DNA of 64,000 nt from Marivita geojedonensis. Lineage in GTDB: Bacteria > Pseudomonadota > Alphaproteobacteria > Rhodobacterales > Rhodobacteraceae. The notes below the pieces were generated by a model, which saw nothing but the letters and a program-made list of their open reading frames with translations, searched no databases and was not told the origin of the DNA. The position numbers and the translations under genes were made by a program. The DNA is taken from positions 310,001-374,000 of the forward strand of contig NZ_JFKC01000001.1 in the NCBI RefSeq assembly GCF_002115805.1, in the 5' to 3' direction. Below are positions 9,907-19,576 of the stretch, piece by piece; the stretch's first letter is position 1, and each line of letters starts with the position of its first letter.

Positions 9907-11132
9907 GAGCGGTAATCGGCGTTGATCGAGATGTAGCCGTGGGTGAGGTCGCAGGTCCAAACGGTTGCCTCGCCGCTTCCCATGCCAAGATCAACAGTCA
10001 TGGAAATGTTTTCCTGCTTCATGATCGCAGCACCCTGCTCTTCGCGGTAGTCGGGGTCGACCCAGCCGTTCGTGGCGACTTTAACATCCCCGAAGGAGAT
10101 GCTGAGCGTGTCGCGGTCGGCGGGTGCGCCGGACTTACCGATGGCCATCACCACGCGGCCCCAGTTGGGGTCTTCACCCGCGATGGCGGTTTTCACCAGC
10201 GGGGAGTTGGCGATGGACATGGCGTGGGTCTTGGCATCGGCGTCATTGAGCGCGCCTGTGACGGTGATTTGCAGGAACTTGGTGGCACCTTCGCCGTCCC
10301 GGACCACCTGATGGGCCAGATCCTGCATCACATGATGCAACCCGTCACGGAAAGCAGTGTCCTTGGCCGTGACGCTCACACCGGACGCCCCTGTGGCCGC
10401 GACGAGGAGTGTGTCCGACGTGGACGTGTCGCTGTCCACGGTGATGCTGTTGAAGGTCTTTTCGTTGATCTCGGATACCAGCGCTTGCAGATCGGACTGC
10501 GCGATCTTCGCGTCGGTGAAGATGTAGACGAGCATCGTCGCCATGTCGGGCGCGATCATGCCCGACCCTTTGGCAATGCCCGCGATGGTGACTTTGCCTC
10601 CCGGCAGGTCGACAGAGGTGGTCGAACCCTTGGGAAAAGTGTCGGTTGTCATGATGGCTTTGGCGGCGTTGGGCAGACCAGCTTCGTCCAGATTGCCGTA
10701 AAGCTCTTCGACCTTTGCCGCGATGCGATCATGCGGCAGGCGTTCGCCGATCACACCGGTGGAGCTTGTGAAGACGCGGTTCGCCGGAAGGTCGGTCACG
10801 CGGGCGACCTCGGCGCAAATGGCCTGCACAGATTCGTCACCTGCCCGGCCTGTGAAGGCGTTCGAGTTCCCGGAGTTGACGATGATCGCCGCACCACGAT
10901 CATCTGTCAGTCGGATTTTCGACTGACAATCCAGCACGTTGGCCGACCGCGTGGCGGATTTGGTGAACGCACCCGCCACACGGGATCCCGGATCGAGAAC
11001 TGCCAGCATCACGTCGGTTCGACCGGAGTATTTCACACCGGCCGCAGCTGTCGCAAATCGCACGCCCTTGATTACGGGCAACTCCGGAAAGTTTTTCGGA
11101 GCGAGGGGGGAGACCGACGTGATCTTGGCCAA
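9903..11132 (-). CDS. argJ: Bifunctional glutamate N-acetyltransferase / amino-acid acetyltransferase ArgJ
   Basis: This 409-residue arginine-biosynthesis enzyme transfers acetyl from N-acetylornithine to glutamate (and may use acetyl-CoA). The precursor autocleaves into alpha and beta chains at the conserved Ala-Thr in KGSGMIAPDMATML; the nucleophile is Thr199. The N-terminal oxyanion-hole region (FTSSTGVIGERLP) and the C-terminal ending ISINADYRS are typical. It starts 3 nt after the parvulin stop and overlaps mutT by 4 nt, so these three genes are probably cotranscribed. Confidence 0.97.
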   Translation of the reverse strand: MAKITSVSPLAPKNFPELPVIKGVRFATAAAGVKYSGRTDVMLAVLDPGSRVAGAFTKSATRSANVLDCQSKIRLTDDRGAAIIVNSGNSNAFTGRAGDESVQAICAEVARVTDLPANRVFTSSTGVIGERLPHDRIAAKVEELYGNLDEAGLPNAAKAIMTTDTFPKGSTTSVDLPGGKVTIAGIAKGSGMIAPDMATMLVYIFTDAKIAQSDLQALVSEINEKTFNSITVDSDTSTSDTLLVAATGASGVSVTAKDTAFRDGLHHVMQDLAHQVVRDGEGATKFLQITVTGALNDADAKTHAMSIANSPLVKTAIAGEDPNWGRVVMAIGKSGAPADRDTLSISFGDVKVATNGWVDPDYREEQGAAIMKQENISMTVDLGMGSGEATVWTCDLTHGYISINADYRS

Positions 11133-11135
11133 TTC

Positions 11136-11987
11136 TTATTCCTCCAGGAGGTCAAGGTTACTCAGGACAGAGGTGTCGACCTCTTCCTTCGCCGTGCGGG
11201 TGACATCTGCTGTGCCGGTCAGTTCGGCAATCTTTTGGGTAACCGCCTGCTGGCTCAACTGGGTTTCGATTTCAGAACGGACAGCAGCCAGATCAGGCGC
11301 TTCCTGATTGCGCTTATCGTTGAGCGTGATGACGTGCCAACCGAACTGTGTCTGAACGGGTTCAGAGATCGCACCAACTTCAAGCTGCTCAACCGCCGTC
11401 TGGAACTCAGGCACCATCATGCCGGGACCGAACCAACCCAGTTGGCCGCCATTCGGGCCGGATGGGCCTGTCGACTTTTCACGGGCGACCTCCGCAAAAT
11501 CTGCGCCGCCATTCAATTCTTCGACAATCGCTGCGGCCTCTTCCTGAGTCTCAACCAGAATGTGCGACGCGTTGAATTCCTGTGTCGGCTCCGCCTGAAG
11601 GTAGGTCTCGTCATAGAAAGCCTGCACGGTGTCTTCGGTTACGGCGTCATCGACGATACCTTCGATGACCTGCGCAGCCAGAAGCGCGCGGCGTTCATTT
11701 TCAAGAGCCAATTGAACCCGTCGGCTGTCTTCGTTGGCGTCCTGCTGGCTCAGCACAGTCTGTTGCACAATCTGATCCAGGATGCCGTCCCACAATACGT
11801 CATCGGGAAGCTGCTGGTACTGTTCGGGGAGCGACGCGCGCACCATGAGCATGTGGCCCAGCGTGATCTCGGTGCCGTTGACTGTGGCCACCACAGAGTC
11901 GGCGGTCAGCGAATCCTGCGCCTGTGCCGGCAGAGCCAGCATCAGGGCGACCGCGCCTGCCGACAATTTCGTGATGAGATTCGTCAT
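11136..11987 (-). CDS. Periplasmic parvulin-type peptidyl-prolyl cis-trans isomerase
   Basis: This 283-residue secreted foldase has a signal peptide at residues 1-23 (LSAGAVALMLALPAQAQ, cut after AQA). An alpha-helical SurA/PrsA-like N-terminal chaperone region precedes a parvulin (PpiC) domain at about 138-235, with signatures ASHILVETQEEA, GPNGGQLGWFGPG and QFGWHVI. It probably assists folding of exported or outer-membrane proteins. It is transcribed away from secA, so secretion and folding genes sit back to back. An AGGAAGG site lies just ahead of the ATG. The C-terminal 60 residues are acidic and unassigned. Confidence 0.9.
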   Translation of the reverse strand: MTNLITKLSAGAVALMLALPAQAQDSLTADSVVATVNGTEITLGHMLMVRASLPEQYQQLPDDVLWDGILDQIVQQTVLSQQDANEDSRRVQLALENERRALLAAQVIEGIVDDAVTEDTVQAFYDETYLQAEPTQEFNASHILVETQEEAAAIVEELNGGADFAEVAREKSTGPSGPNGGQLGWFGPGMMVPEFQTAVEQLEVGAISEPVQTQFGWHVITLNDKRNQEAPDLAAVRSEIETQLSQQAVTQKIAELTGTADVTRTAKEEVDTSVLSNLDLLEE

Positions 11988-12026
11988 GTTTCATCCTTCC
12001 TGAGCCACCCGCGCCATGGGGTGACA

Positions 12027-12055
12027 TTGACAGTGTATTTCCCTCACCTTACATC
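12027..12055 (+). promoter_or_regulatory. Predicted sigma-70 promoter of secA
   Basis: A perfect TTGACA at 12027-12032 and TACATC at 12050-12055 are 17 bp apart in the divergent region between the parvulin gene and secA. The implied secA leader is about 100 nt. Confidence 0.5.
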
Positions 12056-12161
12056 GCCACAAGGCTCTGCAAAGCCAGTCGTTCCCCTGTGACATATGGG
12101 CTGTGTGCGAGGCGAGCAAGCAGATGCCGCACACGAAGATGTCAAAGCTGAAAGTGGATGA

Positions 12162-14879
12162 ATGCTGGGATTAGGTAAAGTCGCGCGCAAGGTGTTCGGA
12201 ACGCCGAACGACCGTAAAGTCAAGGCGACCCGCCCGCTGGTTGAGAAGATCAACGCACTGGAAGCGGAATTCGAAAAGCTGGACGATGCGCAGCTGATCG
12301 AAAAGACAGCCGAGCTCAAGGCGCGCCATTCCAATGGCGAAACGCTTGATGCGCTGCTGCCCGAGGCGTTTGCCAACTGTCGCGAGGCAGCAAAGCGCGC
12401 GCTGGGGCTGCGGGCCTTTGATGTGCAGCTCATGGGTGGGATCTTCCTGCACCAGGGCAATATCTCGGAAATGAAAACCGGTGAGGGCAAGACACTCGTT
12501 GCGACCTTCCCCGCCTATCTCAATGCGCTTACCGGGCGCGGTGTGCACATCGTGACCGTGAACGACTACCTTGCCAAGCGCGACAGCGAATGGATGAGCA
12601 AGGTCTACGGCGCGCTGGGTCTGACAACAGGTGTCGTCTATCCACGTCAACCCGACGCGGAGAAACAGGCTGCCTATGCCTGCGACATCACCTATGCGAC
12701 GAACAACGAGCTTGGGTTCGACTACCTGCGCGACAACATGAAGTCCGAGCTGAACCAGATGTATCAGCGCGACCACTTCTTCGCCATTGTGGACGAAGTC
12801 GACTCAATCCTGATCGACGAAGCCCGGACGCCCTTGATCATCTCTGGTCCGGCGCAGGACCGCAGCGAGCTTTACGTCTCGATCGACAAGATCATCCCGT
12901 CACTGACGGATGAGCATTTCACCATTGACGAGAAGACCCGCAATGTGACCTTCACCGATGAAGGCAACGAATACCTTGAAGAGGTGCTGCACGAGAGCGG
13001 TCTGCTGCCCGACGGCCAGTCGCTCTACGATCCGGAAAGCACGACAATCGTTCACCACGTCAATCAGGGTCTGCGCGCGCACAAGCTTTTCCAGAAGGAC
13101 AAGGATTACATCGTCCGCGATGGTGAAGTTGTTCTGATCGACGAATTCACCGGACGCATGATGGCAGGTCGGCGCCTGTCCGAGGGTCTGCATCAGGCGA
13201 TCGAGGCAAAAGAAGGCTGCGACATCCGACCGGAAAACGTCACTCTCGCGAGTGTGACCTTCCAGAACTATTTCCGCCTTTACGAGAAGCTGGCCGGCAT
13301 GACCGGGACCGCCGCAACCGAGGCGGACGAGTTCGCGGAAATCTACGGTCTGGGCGTGGTCGAAGTTCCAACCAACCGCGAAATTGCGCGGATCGATGAA
13401 GACGATAAGGTCTACCGGACCGCGAAGGAAAAATACGATGCCATCGTAACCGAGATCAAATCGGCGCACGAAAAAGGTCAGCCGGTTCTGGTCGGAACGA
13501 CGTCCATCGAAAAGTCAGAAATGCTCAGCCAACTGCTCACGCAGGCCGGCCTGAAGCACAACGTCCTGAACGCACGTCAGCACGAGCAGGAAGCTCAGAT
13601 CGTCGCGGATGCCGGCAAGCTGGGCGCGATCACCATCGCCACCAACATGGCCGGTCGCGGGACCGACATCAAACTTGGCGGCAATGTCGAATTCAAGATC
13701 ATGGAAGCCATCGCGGCCGACCCGGAGGGCGACCCCGAAGAGATCCGGAAACGGATCGAAGAAGGGCACGCCGCGGATGAAGAGGCCGTGAAGGCTGCCG
13801 GGGGCTTGTTCGTTCTGGCCACAGAGCGTCACGAAAGCCGCCGCATCGACAACCAGCTGCGCGGCCGCTCGGGCCGTCAGGGTGACCCTGGTCGGTCGTC
13901 CTTCTTCCTCTCGCTGGACGATGACCTGATGCGCATTTTCGGGTCCGAGCGTCTGGACAAGGTGCTGTCGACGCTGGGTATGAAGGAAGGCGAAGCGATT
14001 GTGCACCCTTGGGTGAATAAGTCGTTGGAACGCGCGCAGGCCAAGGTCGAGGGGCGCAACTTCGACATCCGGAAGCAGCTTCTGAAATTCGACGACGTTA
14101 TGAACGATCAGCGGAAAGTGATCTTCAGCCAACGCCGCGAGATCATGGAAGCGCAGGATCTCTCAGAGATCGCACAGGACATGCGGTACCAGGTGATCGA
14201 TGATCTGGTCGACACCTACATTCCGCCGAAAACCTATTCGGATCAGTGGAACACCGAAGGCTTGCAGGCCTCCGTCAAGGAATTGGTCGGCGTAGACGCG
14301 CCTGTCGTCCAATGGGGTGACGAAGAAGGCGTTGATGCCGATGTGATCCGCGAGCGTCTGGAAGAAGCATCAGATGAGATGATGGCGCAGAAGACCGAGG
14401 CCTTTGGCCCCGATACGATGCGCCAGATCGAGAAGCAGGTTCTGCTGCAGACCATCGACAGCAAGTGGCGCGAGCACCTTCTGACGCTGGAACACCTGCG
14501 CTCGGTTGTCGGCTTCCGGGGCTATGCGCAGCGTGATCCGCTCAACGAATACAAATCCGAAGCCTTCCAGCTGTTCGAGTCGATGCTGGACAGCCTGCGC
14601 GAGGACGTCAGCAAGCAGCTTGGCCAAGTGCGCCCGATGACGGAAGAAGAGCAGCAGGCGATGATGCAGCAGCTTGCCGCACAGCAGGCCGCGATGGCGA
14701 AGGCCGCCGAAACTGCAACCGCCCAGGGACCGGACGGCTCTGGCAGCGCTGCCTCTGATGCCGCCGTCGAGGGCTTTGACGAAAATGATCCGGACACGTG
14801 GGGCAACCCCGGCCGTAACGAGCCTTGCCCCTGTGGATCGGGAAAGAAGTTCAAACATTGCCACGGGCGGCTGGCGTAA
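12162..14879 (+). CDS. secA: Preprotein translocase ATPase SecA
   Basis: This 905-residue motor drives proteins through SecYEG. Walker A is MKTGEGKT (104-111), Walker B region [13 protein letters not shown], and the second nucleotide-binding domain carries [14 protein letters not shown] and [12 protein letters not shown]. The C-terminal linker is Gln/Ala rich, ending in the zinc-binding SEC-C motif [15 protein letters not shown] that contacts SecB and lipids. Length and domain order are normal for proteobacteria. Confidence 0.98.
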   Translation: MLGLGKVARKVFGTPNDRKVKATRPLVEKINALEAEFEKLDDAQLIEKTAELKARHSNGETLDALLPEAFANCREAAKRALGLRAFDVQLMGGIFLHQGNISEMKTGEGKTLVATFPAYLNALTGRGVHIVTVNDYLAKRDSEWMSKVYGALGLTTGVVYPRQPDAEKQAAYACDITYATNNELGFDYLRDNMKSELNQMYQRDHFFAIVDEVDSILIDEARTPLIISGPAQDRSELYVSIDKIIPSLTDEHFTIDEKTRNVTFTDEGNEYLEEVLHESGLLPDGQSLYDPESTTIVHHVNQGLRAHKLFQKDKDYIVRDGEVVLIDEFTGRMMAGRRLSEGLHQAIEAKEGCDIRPENVTLASVTFQNYFRLYEKLAGMTGTAATEADEFAEIYGLGVVEVPTNREIARIDEDDKVYRTAKEKYDAIVTEIKSAHEKGQPVLVGTTSIEKSEMLSQLLTQAGLKHNVLNARQHEQEAQIVADAGKLGAITIATNMAGRGTDIKLGGNVEFKIMEAIAADPEGDPEEIRKRIEEGHAADEEAVKAAGGLFVLATERHESRRIDNQLRGRSGRQGDPGRSSFFLSLDDDLMRIFGSERLDKVLSTLGMKEGEAIVHPWVNKSLERAQAKVEGRNFDIRKQLLKFDDVMNDQRKVIFSQRREIMEAQDLSEIAQDMRYQVIDDLVDTYIPPKTYSDQWNTEGLQASVKELVGVDAPVVQWGDEEGVDADVIRERLEEASDEMMAQKTEAFGPDTMRQIEKQVLLQTIDSKWREHLLTLEHLRSVVGFRGYAQRDPLNEYKSEAFQLFESMLDSLREDVSKQLGQVRPMTEEEQQAMMQQLAAQQAAMAKAAETATAQGPDGSGSAASDAAVEGFDENDPDTWGNPGRNEPCPCGSGKKFKHCHGRLA

Positions 14880-14945
14880 GGCGAGACCGCCACAAAGCGG
14901 TCGTAAAGTGACCCAACCCGCGCCCTAGGCACACCCAATTCCTCT

Positions 14946-14984
14946 GGCAGACACATCGATGCAGAAACGCATCGGGAGTCTGCC
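14946..14984 (+). promoter_or_regulatory. Hairpin directly abutting the start codon of the gene after secA
   Basis: Outer stem GGCAGAC (14946-14952) with GTCTGCC (14978-14984) and inner stem CGATGC (14957-14962) with GCATCG (14969-14974). The GGGAG ribosome-binding site at 14974-14978 falls in and beside the internal loop, and the outer stem ends at the base before the ATG. There is no T-run, so it is not an intrinsic terminator. It may limit translation. Confidence 0.5.
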
Positions 14985-15947
14985 ATGGAACGCAAGTCCT
15001 CTATTCGCATCGCCGCACTCACGCTTTGCACAGCGCTGGGAATCGGTGCAGCCATGCAGTACTGGCCTGGCACCGGAGGAACGCGAACGGTTCAGACACC
15101 GCTTGTCGTTTCAGACGTGCAGGAAGTGTCTTCTGCGCCCAGAGCCCCGATCCCGATGGACACGTCCATGACGGCAGAGCTGCCCGCGGCAGTTGTCAGC
15201 AGTGCAGCGGCACCGGTGGACGCATCCGTCATCGCAATACCCGAAGCGCCCAAGGAAACCGGTTTCGCCTGTGAGGTCGCCATGACGGCCACGCCTGCCG
15301 CCGGCGCAATGATCGCCGTCCAAGTGATCGCACCGTGCCACGGCAGCGAACGCGTGACTCTGCATCACAATGGAATGATGTTCACGACGTTGATGCAACC
15401 CGATGGAACGCTTTCGGTTGAGGTGCCCGCGCTGGTGGAGAATGCGCTGGTAATTGCGTCGTTCCTCGATGGTGGCGGCGCCGTGGCGCAGACTCAGGTG
15501 ACATCCGTGCCCTTCTACGACCGTGTGGTGCTGCAATGGCGCGGAACGTCCGGACTGCAATTGCACGCCCGCGAATTTGACGCCGAGTATTTCTCGGAAG
15601 GTCATATCTGGCAGGGTGCAGGGTCGGACCCGACCCGTGCCGCGACAGGCGAAGGCGGCTTCCTGACCCGTCTGGGAGCGCCGGATGCGCCGGATGCCCT
15701 GTTGGCAGAAGTGTATACCTTCCCAACGGGTATGACCGACACTTTCGGAACGGTTGCCCTGACTGTCGAGGCCGAGATTCTCGACACGAACTGTGGCAGC
15801 AGCGTCGAGGCCCAAACGCTTGAACTGCGCAACGGTCGCGACCTTCTGTCGAAAGAGCTGACGATCGACGTTCCCGGATGCGACGCTGTTGGTGATTTCT
15901 TGCTGTTGAAAAATATCGTCGAAGACCTGACAATCGCCGCAAAATAA
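14985..15947 (+). CDS. Hypothetical secreted/anchored protein downstream of secA
   Basis: This 320-residue protein has an N-terminal hydrophobic segment (about residues 9-26, IAALTLCTALGIGAAMQYW), either an uncleaved anchor or a signal peptide, followed by a Pro/Ala/Ser-rich stretch to about 90. The rest looks beta-rich, with four cysteines after the anchor (in FACEVAM, APCHGSE, DTNCGSS, VPGCDAV) that could form two disulfides in the periplasm. I recognise no catalytic motif. Its place after secA is suggestive, but its own hairpin-occluded start and 105-nt gap argue for separate control. Function unknown. Confidence 0.75.
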   Translation: MERKSSIRIAALTLCTALGIGAAMQYWPGTGGTRTVQTPLVVSDVQEVSSAPRAPIPMDTSMTAELPAAVVSSAAAPVDASVIAIPEAPKETGFACEVAMTATPAAGAMIAVQVIAPCHGSERVTLHHNGMMFTTLMQPDGTLSVEVPALVENALVIASFLDGGGAVAQTQVTSVPFYDRVVLQWRGTSGLQLHAREFDAEYFSEGHIWQGAGSDPTRAATGEGGFLTRLGAPDAPDALLAEVYTFPTGMTDTFGTVALTVEAEILDTNCGSSVEAQTLELRNGRDLLSKELTIDVPGCDAVGDFLLLKNIVEDLTIAAK

Positions 15948-15974
15948 GCGGGCGGTTCAAAGGCTCTTTGTGAG

Positions 15975-17534
15975 ATGAAACAGTTCTGTGCGGCGCTTTG
16001 GGCCGCACTTTTCCTTGTAGTGAGTGGAGTCACCGCTTCGGCCGATGACGTGACCCTTCGGTCGCGCGACGGAGCAATCGAACTTTCGGGAACGCTTCTC
16101 GGGTTCGACGGTGAATTCTACCGGGTTGAGACCCAATATGGCGAATTGACGGTCGATGGTTCCGGCGTTCTTTGTGAAGGGCCGGGATGCCCGTCACTGA
16201 CCAACTTTGTGGCCGAGCTTTCGATCTCGGGTTCATCCACTGTGGGCGAGGTTCTGATGCCCGCCCTGGTCGAAGGCTTCGCGCTGCAGAACGGTTTGAA
16301 ATCCGAACGGCTGCGCGAGGACGACACCCATTTCGAATACGTCCTGAGCGAAGCGGCGACCGAAAAGACGGTCGGCCGGTTCCGGTTTCGGGTATCCAGC
16401 ACAGACGAAGGGTTCGCCGATCTTTTGGCAGACGAGGCTGACCTCGTCATGGCGCTGCGAGAGATCCGCCCCGGCGAATTGGCGTTGGCACGTGAGGTTG
16501 GTCTGGGGCAGCTCGACGATGTGAACCGCAGCCGAGTTCTGGCACTGGATGCGATGACTGTGATCGTATCCCCGACCAACCCGGTGTCGGCGCTTTCAGT
16601 GTCTGATCTTGCACGTATCCTGTCAGGAGACATCGACAACTGGCGCACACTTGGCGGGCCGGACGCGCCGATTTCGATTCATATGCGGGATGCGCAATCC
16701 GGAATCGCGCAGGCGGTCGAAGACCGCGTCTTGCGCCAAGCGCGCCTGCAACTGCTCGACTATATAAAACGGTACCCGACCAATGCCGAACTGGCCCGCG
16801 CGGTGGCCGAGGACCCGTTGGGTATCGGGGTGGCGAGTTATTCGGAAATCGGCAACAGCAAGCCGCTTGCACTCACCGGGACATGCGGATTTCAACTCCG
16901 GGCCAATCGGTTGACGATCAAAACCGAGGACTATCCGCTGACAGCGCCGATGTTCCTTTACATACCCGCGCGTCGGTTACCCAAACTCGCACGCGAGTTT
17001 CTCGCCTATACCCGAACGGGCCCCGCGCAGATCATCACCCGGCGGGCCGGTTTCGTCGATCAGGCCCCCGAAGAAATCGCGCTCAACGCCCAGGGCGACA
17101 GATTTGCCAACGCGATCCGTGTTGCACAGGGGGAAACCGGACTGAACGCCCTGAAGCGCATGGTTGAGACACTTGCCCCGTTGCGGCGACTGTCGACCTC
17201 GTTCCGGTTCGAACCGGGCGCATCGCGATTGGATGCGCAGTCCCGTTCGAATGTTCAACAACTGGCAAGTGCCATCGAAGCCGGGGTTTATGACGGGCGG
17301 CGGCTCGTCTTCGTAGGCTTCTCGGACGGAGAGGGACCGGCAGAGGGCAATCTCCAGATCGCACAGCAACGCGCGCAGACGGTCAAGCAGGCTGTCGAGG
17401 CCGCAGTGGAAACATCCACCCTGTCACACATTCAACTGGCTACGGATGCCTTTGGAGAGGCAATGCCCATGGCGTGCGACGATACCAGTTGGGGGCGGCA
17501 GGTAAATCGCCGGGTCGAGGTCTGGGTGCGCTAA
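15975..17534 (+). CDS. Periplasmic phosphate-binding-protein-like / OmpA-domain fusion
   Basis: This 519-residue protein has a signal peptide (about 1-23, ending SGVTASA). Residues 25-70 form a short beta domain. Residues about 75-355 resemble PstS-type ligand-binding domains: ISGSSTVGEVLMPALVEGF is the phosphate-loop-like motif, and LARILSGDIDNW and GIGVASYSEIG are typical. The C-terminal 120 residues form an OmpA/MotB-like peptidoglycan-binding domain (FRFEPGASRLD, FVGFSDGEGPAEGN, WGRQVNRRVEVWV). A binding protein tethered to the cell wall fits a sensing or scavenging role. No ABC permease is nearby. Its last 4 nt overlap the convergent radC frame. Confidence 0.82.
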   Translation: MKQFCAALWAALFLVVSGVTASADDVTLRSRDGAIELSGTLLGFDGEFYRVETQYGELTVDGSGVLCEGPGCPSLTNFVAELSISGSSTVGEVLMPALVEGFALQNGLKSERLREDDTHFEYVLSEAATEKTVGRFRFRVSSTDEGFADLLADEADLVMALREIRPGELALAREVGLGQLDDVNRSRVLALDAMTVIVSPTNPVSALSVSDLARILSGDIDNWRTLGGPDAPISIHMRDAQSGIAQAVEDRVLRQARLQLLDYIKRYPTNAELARAVAEDPLGIGVASYSEIGNSKPLALTGTCGFQLRANRLTIKTEDYPLTAPMFLYIPARRLPKLAREFLAYTRTGPAQIITRRAGFVDQAPEEIALNAQGDRFANAIRVAQGETGLNALKRMVETLAPLRRLSTSFRFEPGASRLDAQSRSNVQQLASAIEAGVYDGRRLVFVGFSDGEGPAEGNLQIAQQRAQTVKQAVEAAVETSTLSHIQLATDAFGEAMPMACDDTSWGRQVNRRVEVWVR

Positions 17535-18283
17535 AGATAGCCTTCGGATTTGAAGCTGACCTCCTTCGATTTGCCAACGATGAGGTGATCATGCACCGTG
17601 ATGCCAACCGCATCACAGGCGCGGACAATGTCTGCTGTCATGTCGATATCGGCAGCAGATGGCGTTGGGTCGCCAGAGGGATGGTTGTGCACGAGGATCA
17701 ACGCCGAGGCGTTGAGCACAAGCGCCCGTTTGATCACTTCGCGCGGGTAAACGGGGACATGGTCGACCGTGCCTCTGCCCTGGACTTCATCCGCGATCAG
17801 GACGTTCTTGCGGTCTAGGAACAGGATGCGAAACGCCTCGGTGTCACGGTGGGACATGGACACGCGGCAGTAATCCAGAAGTGCGTCCCAGCTTGAGATG
17901 ACGGGTCGCTTCAGCACTTTGCCCTGTGACATGCGGTGGGTCGCTGCTTCGATCAGTTTGAGATCAAAGGCAATTTCAGGGCCCACTCCCTTGAGCTCGG
18001 TCAGGCGCTCAATGGGCGCGGACAGGACGCGGTTGAAATCTCCGAAGGTGGCAATCAGGAGATTGGCGAGCGGTTTGACATCGCCATTGCTGAGGCAGCG
18101 GAAGAGGATCAGTTCCAGCAGTTCGTAGTCAGGGAGCGCTTCCGCGCCGCCCTCTAGAAACCGTTGTCGCAGGCGTTCGCGATGTCCGCGGATGTAAGAC
18201 GGTTATTTGGATTTCGACGAAGGCGCGGGTGCCGCTCCAGCGGCTTCAAATAGTGGAAGGTCGGGGGATCGGGAGCGCGCCAT
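17531..18283 (-). pseudogene. radC: RadC-family JAMM protein interrupted by an in-frame stop
   Basis: The reconstructed frame has 251 codons. It opens at ATG 18281-18283 (MARSRSPDLPLFEAAG...), runs 26 codons to TAA at 18203-18205, then continues in the same frame with PSYIRGHRERLRQRFLEGG, the normal RadC core. HhH region: LTELKGVGPEIAF. The JAMM/MPN+ zinc motif HNHPSGDPTPSAAD is intact, as is the C-terminus SEGYL. After the stop there is no ATG, GTG or TTG in frame until GTG 17984-17986, which would give only a 150-residue JAMM fragment. Either a real nonsense mutation in the linker or a base error. RadC's biological role remains debated; it is linked to competence and recombination. Confidence 0.8.
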
Positions 18284-18320
18284 GCGCCAGTCTTGGCGCA
18301 GAAACGGTTAACGAAATGCT

Positions 18321-18347
18321 AACGGCCCCGCTTGCCGCGGGGCCGTT
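18321..18347 (-). terminator. Hairpin after dnaJ (probable terminator)
   Basis: A perfect 11-bp GC-rich stem (18321-18331 with 18337-18347) with a 5-nt loop begins 3 nt past the dnaJ stop. Only a weak T tract follows on the minus strand, so termination efficiency is uncertain. Confidence 0.6.
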
Positions 18348-18350
18348 TCA

Positions 18351-19499
18351 TCAGCCTTTCATGGAATCCCAAAAGCCTTTGACGGATTTAAAAAAGCTCT
18401 TGGATTCCGGGTTGTTGTCTTCGCTGAGCTCTTCGAATTCGCGCAGAAGATCTTTCTGCTTTGCGGTCAGGTTGACCGGTGTTTCCACCGCAAGTTCGAT
18501 GAACATATCGCCCTGCCCTGCACCACGCAGTGCGGGCATGCCTTTGCCCCGCAGACGCATCTGGCGGCCCGACTGGCTTCCGTTCGGGATGGCAACGCGG
18601 CTGCGGCCACCGTCGATTGTCGGCACTTCGATATTACCGCCCAGCGCGGCAACGGTCATGGAGACCGGTACGCGGCAGTGCAGGTGAACGCCATCGCGTT
18701 CGAAAAGTTCGTGCTTGGCAACCTCGATGAAGATATACAGATCACCCGGCGGACCACCACGCAGGCCGGCCTCTCCCTCTCCGGCAAGGCGGATACGTGT
18801 ACCGGTTTCGACACCTTTGGGGATATTGACCGACAGCGCGCGTTCTTTCTGAACACGCCCGGCCCCGCTGCAGGATTTGCAGGGATTCTTGATCGTCTGA
18901 CCCAGACCCGAACAGGTCGGGCAGGTCCGTTCTACGGTAAAGAAGCCCTGAGTGGCGCGCACCTTACCCATGCCGGAACAGGTCGGACAGGTCGTCGGTT
19001 CAGCGCCACCTTCAGCGCCGGATCCCGAACAGGAACCACATTGGACAGAGGTCGGCACCTGAATGGTCTTCTGCATGCCCTGATAGGCGTCTTCGAGCGT
19101 GACACGCAGATTGTAACGCAGGTCTGCACCCCGCGACGCACGCTGACGACCACCGCCGCGGCCGCCACCCATGAAGTCGCCGAACAGGTCATCGAACACG
19201 TCCGAGAATGCACTGGCGAAATCGCCCTGACCGCCGCCAAATCCACCTCCGGGACGGCCACCGCCCATGCCACCTTCGAACGCGGCATGGCCATAGCGGT
19301 CGTAAGCCGCTTTCTTGTCCGCGTCCTTCAGGACCTCGTAGGCTTCGTTGGCTTCCTTGAATTGGCTTTCGGCCTCGGGGTTGTCCGCGTTGCGGTCTGG
19401 GTGAAGCTCTTTCGCTTTCTTGCGATAGGCTTTCTTGATCTCTTCGGCGGATGCGCCTTTCGAGAGGCCGAGCACATCGTAGTAGTCACGTTTGGACAT
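18351..19499 (-). CDS. dnaJ: Chaperone DnaJ
   Basis: This 382-residue co-chaperone stimulates DnaK ATPase and delivers clients. The J domain has HPD at 33-35; a Gly/Phe-rich linker follows (about 75-115), then four zinc-finger repeats [24 protein letters not shown] and CKSCSGAG, then the two C-terminal beta domains. Two ATGs are adjacent; the second (19499) has better spacing from AGGAGG and matches the usual MSKRDYY start. It lies 77 nt after dnaK with a strong hairpin between them. Confidence 0.97.
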   Translation of the reverse strand: MSKRDYYDVLGLSKGASAEEIKKAYRKKAKELHPDRNADNPEAESQFKEANEAYEVLKDADKKAAYDRYGHAAFEGGMGGGRPGGGFGGGQGDFASAFSDVFDDLFGDFMGGGRGGGRQRASRGADLRYNLRVTLEDAYQGMQKTIQVPTSVQCGSCSGSGAEGGAEPTTCPTCSGMGKVRATQGFFTVERTCPTCSGLGQTIKNPCKSCSGAGRVQKERALSVNIPKGVETGTRIRLAGEGEAGLRGGPPGDLYIFIEVAKHELFERDGVHLHCRVPVSMTVAALGGNIEVPTIDGGRSRVAIPNGSQSGRQMRLRGKGMPALRGAGQGDMFIELAVETPVNLTAKQKDLLREFEELSEDNNPESKSFFKSVKGFWDSMKG

Positions 19500-19526
19500 C
19501 ATGCCCTCCTTCTACGGAACGAAAGA

Positions 19527-19551
19527 GGCCGGCCCGGTGTCCGGACCGGCC
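19527..19551 (-). promoter_or_regulatory. dnaK-dnaJ intergenic hairpin
   Basis: An 11-bp GC stem (19527-19537 with 19541-19551, one G-U wobble on the minus-strand RNA) with a 3-nt loop lies between dnaK and dnaJ. It could partly terminate or stabilise the dnaK message, giving more DnaK than DnaJ. The role is inferred. Confidence 0.45.
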
Positions 19552-19576
19552 CCATTTCGGTTCCGAACAACAAGCG

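Noticed and set aside
9939-12092. 717-codon plus-strand frame antisense to argJ and the parvulin gene
   Set aside because: It lies opposite two genes with clear motifs, has Arg/Gly/His-biased shadow composition, and lacks any domain signature. It is a GC-rich antisense artefact.
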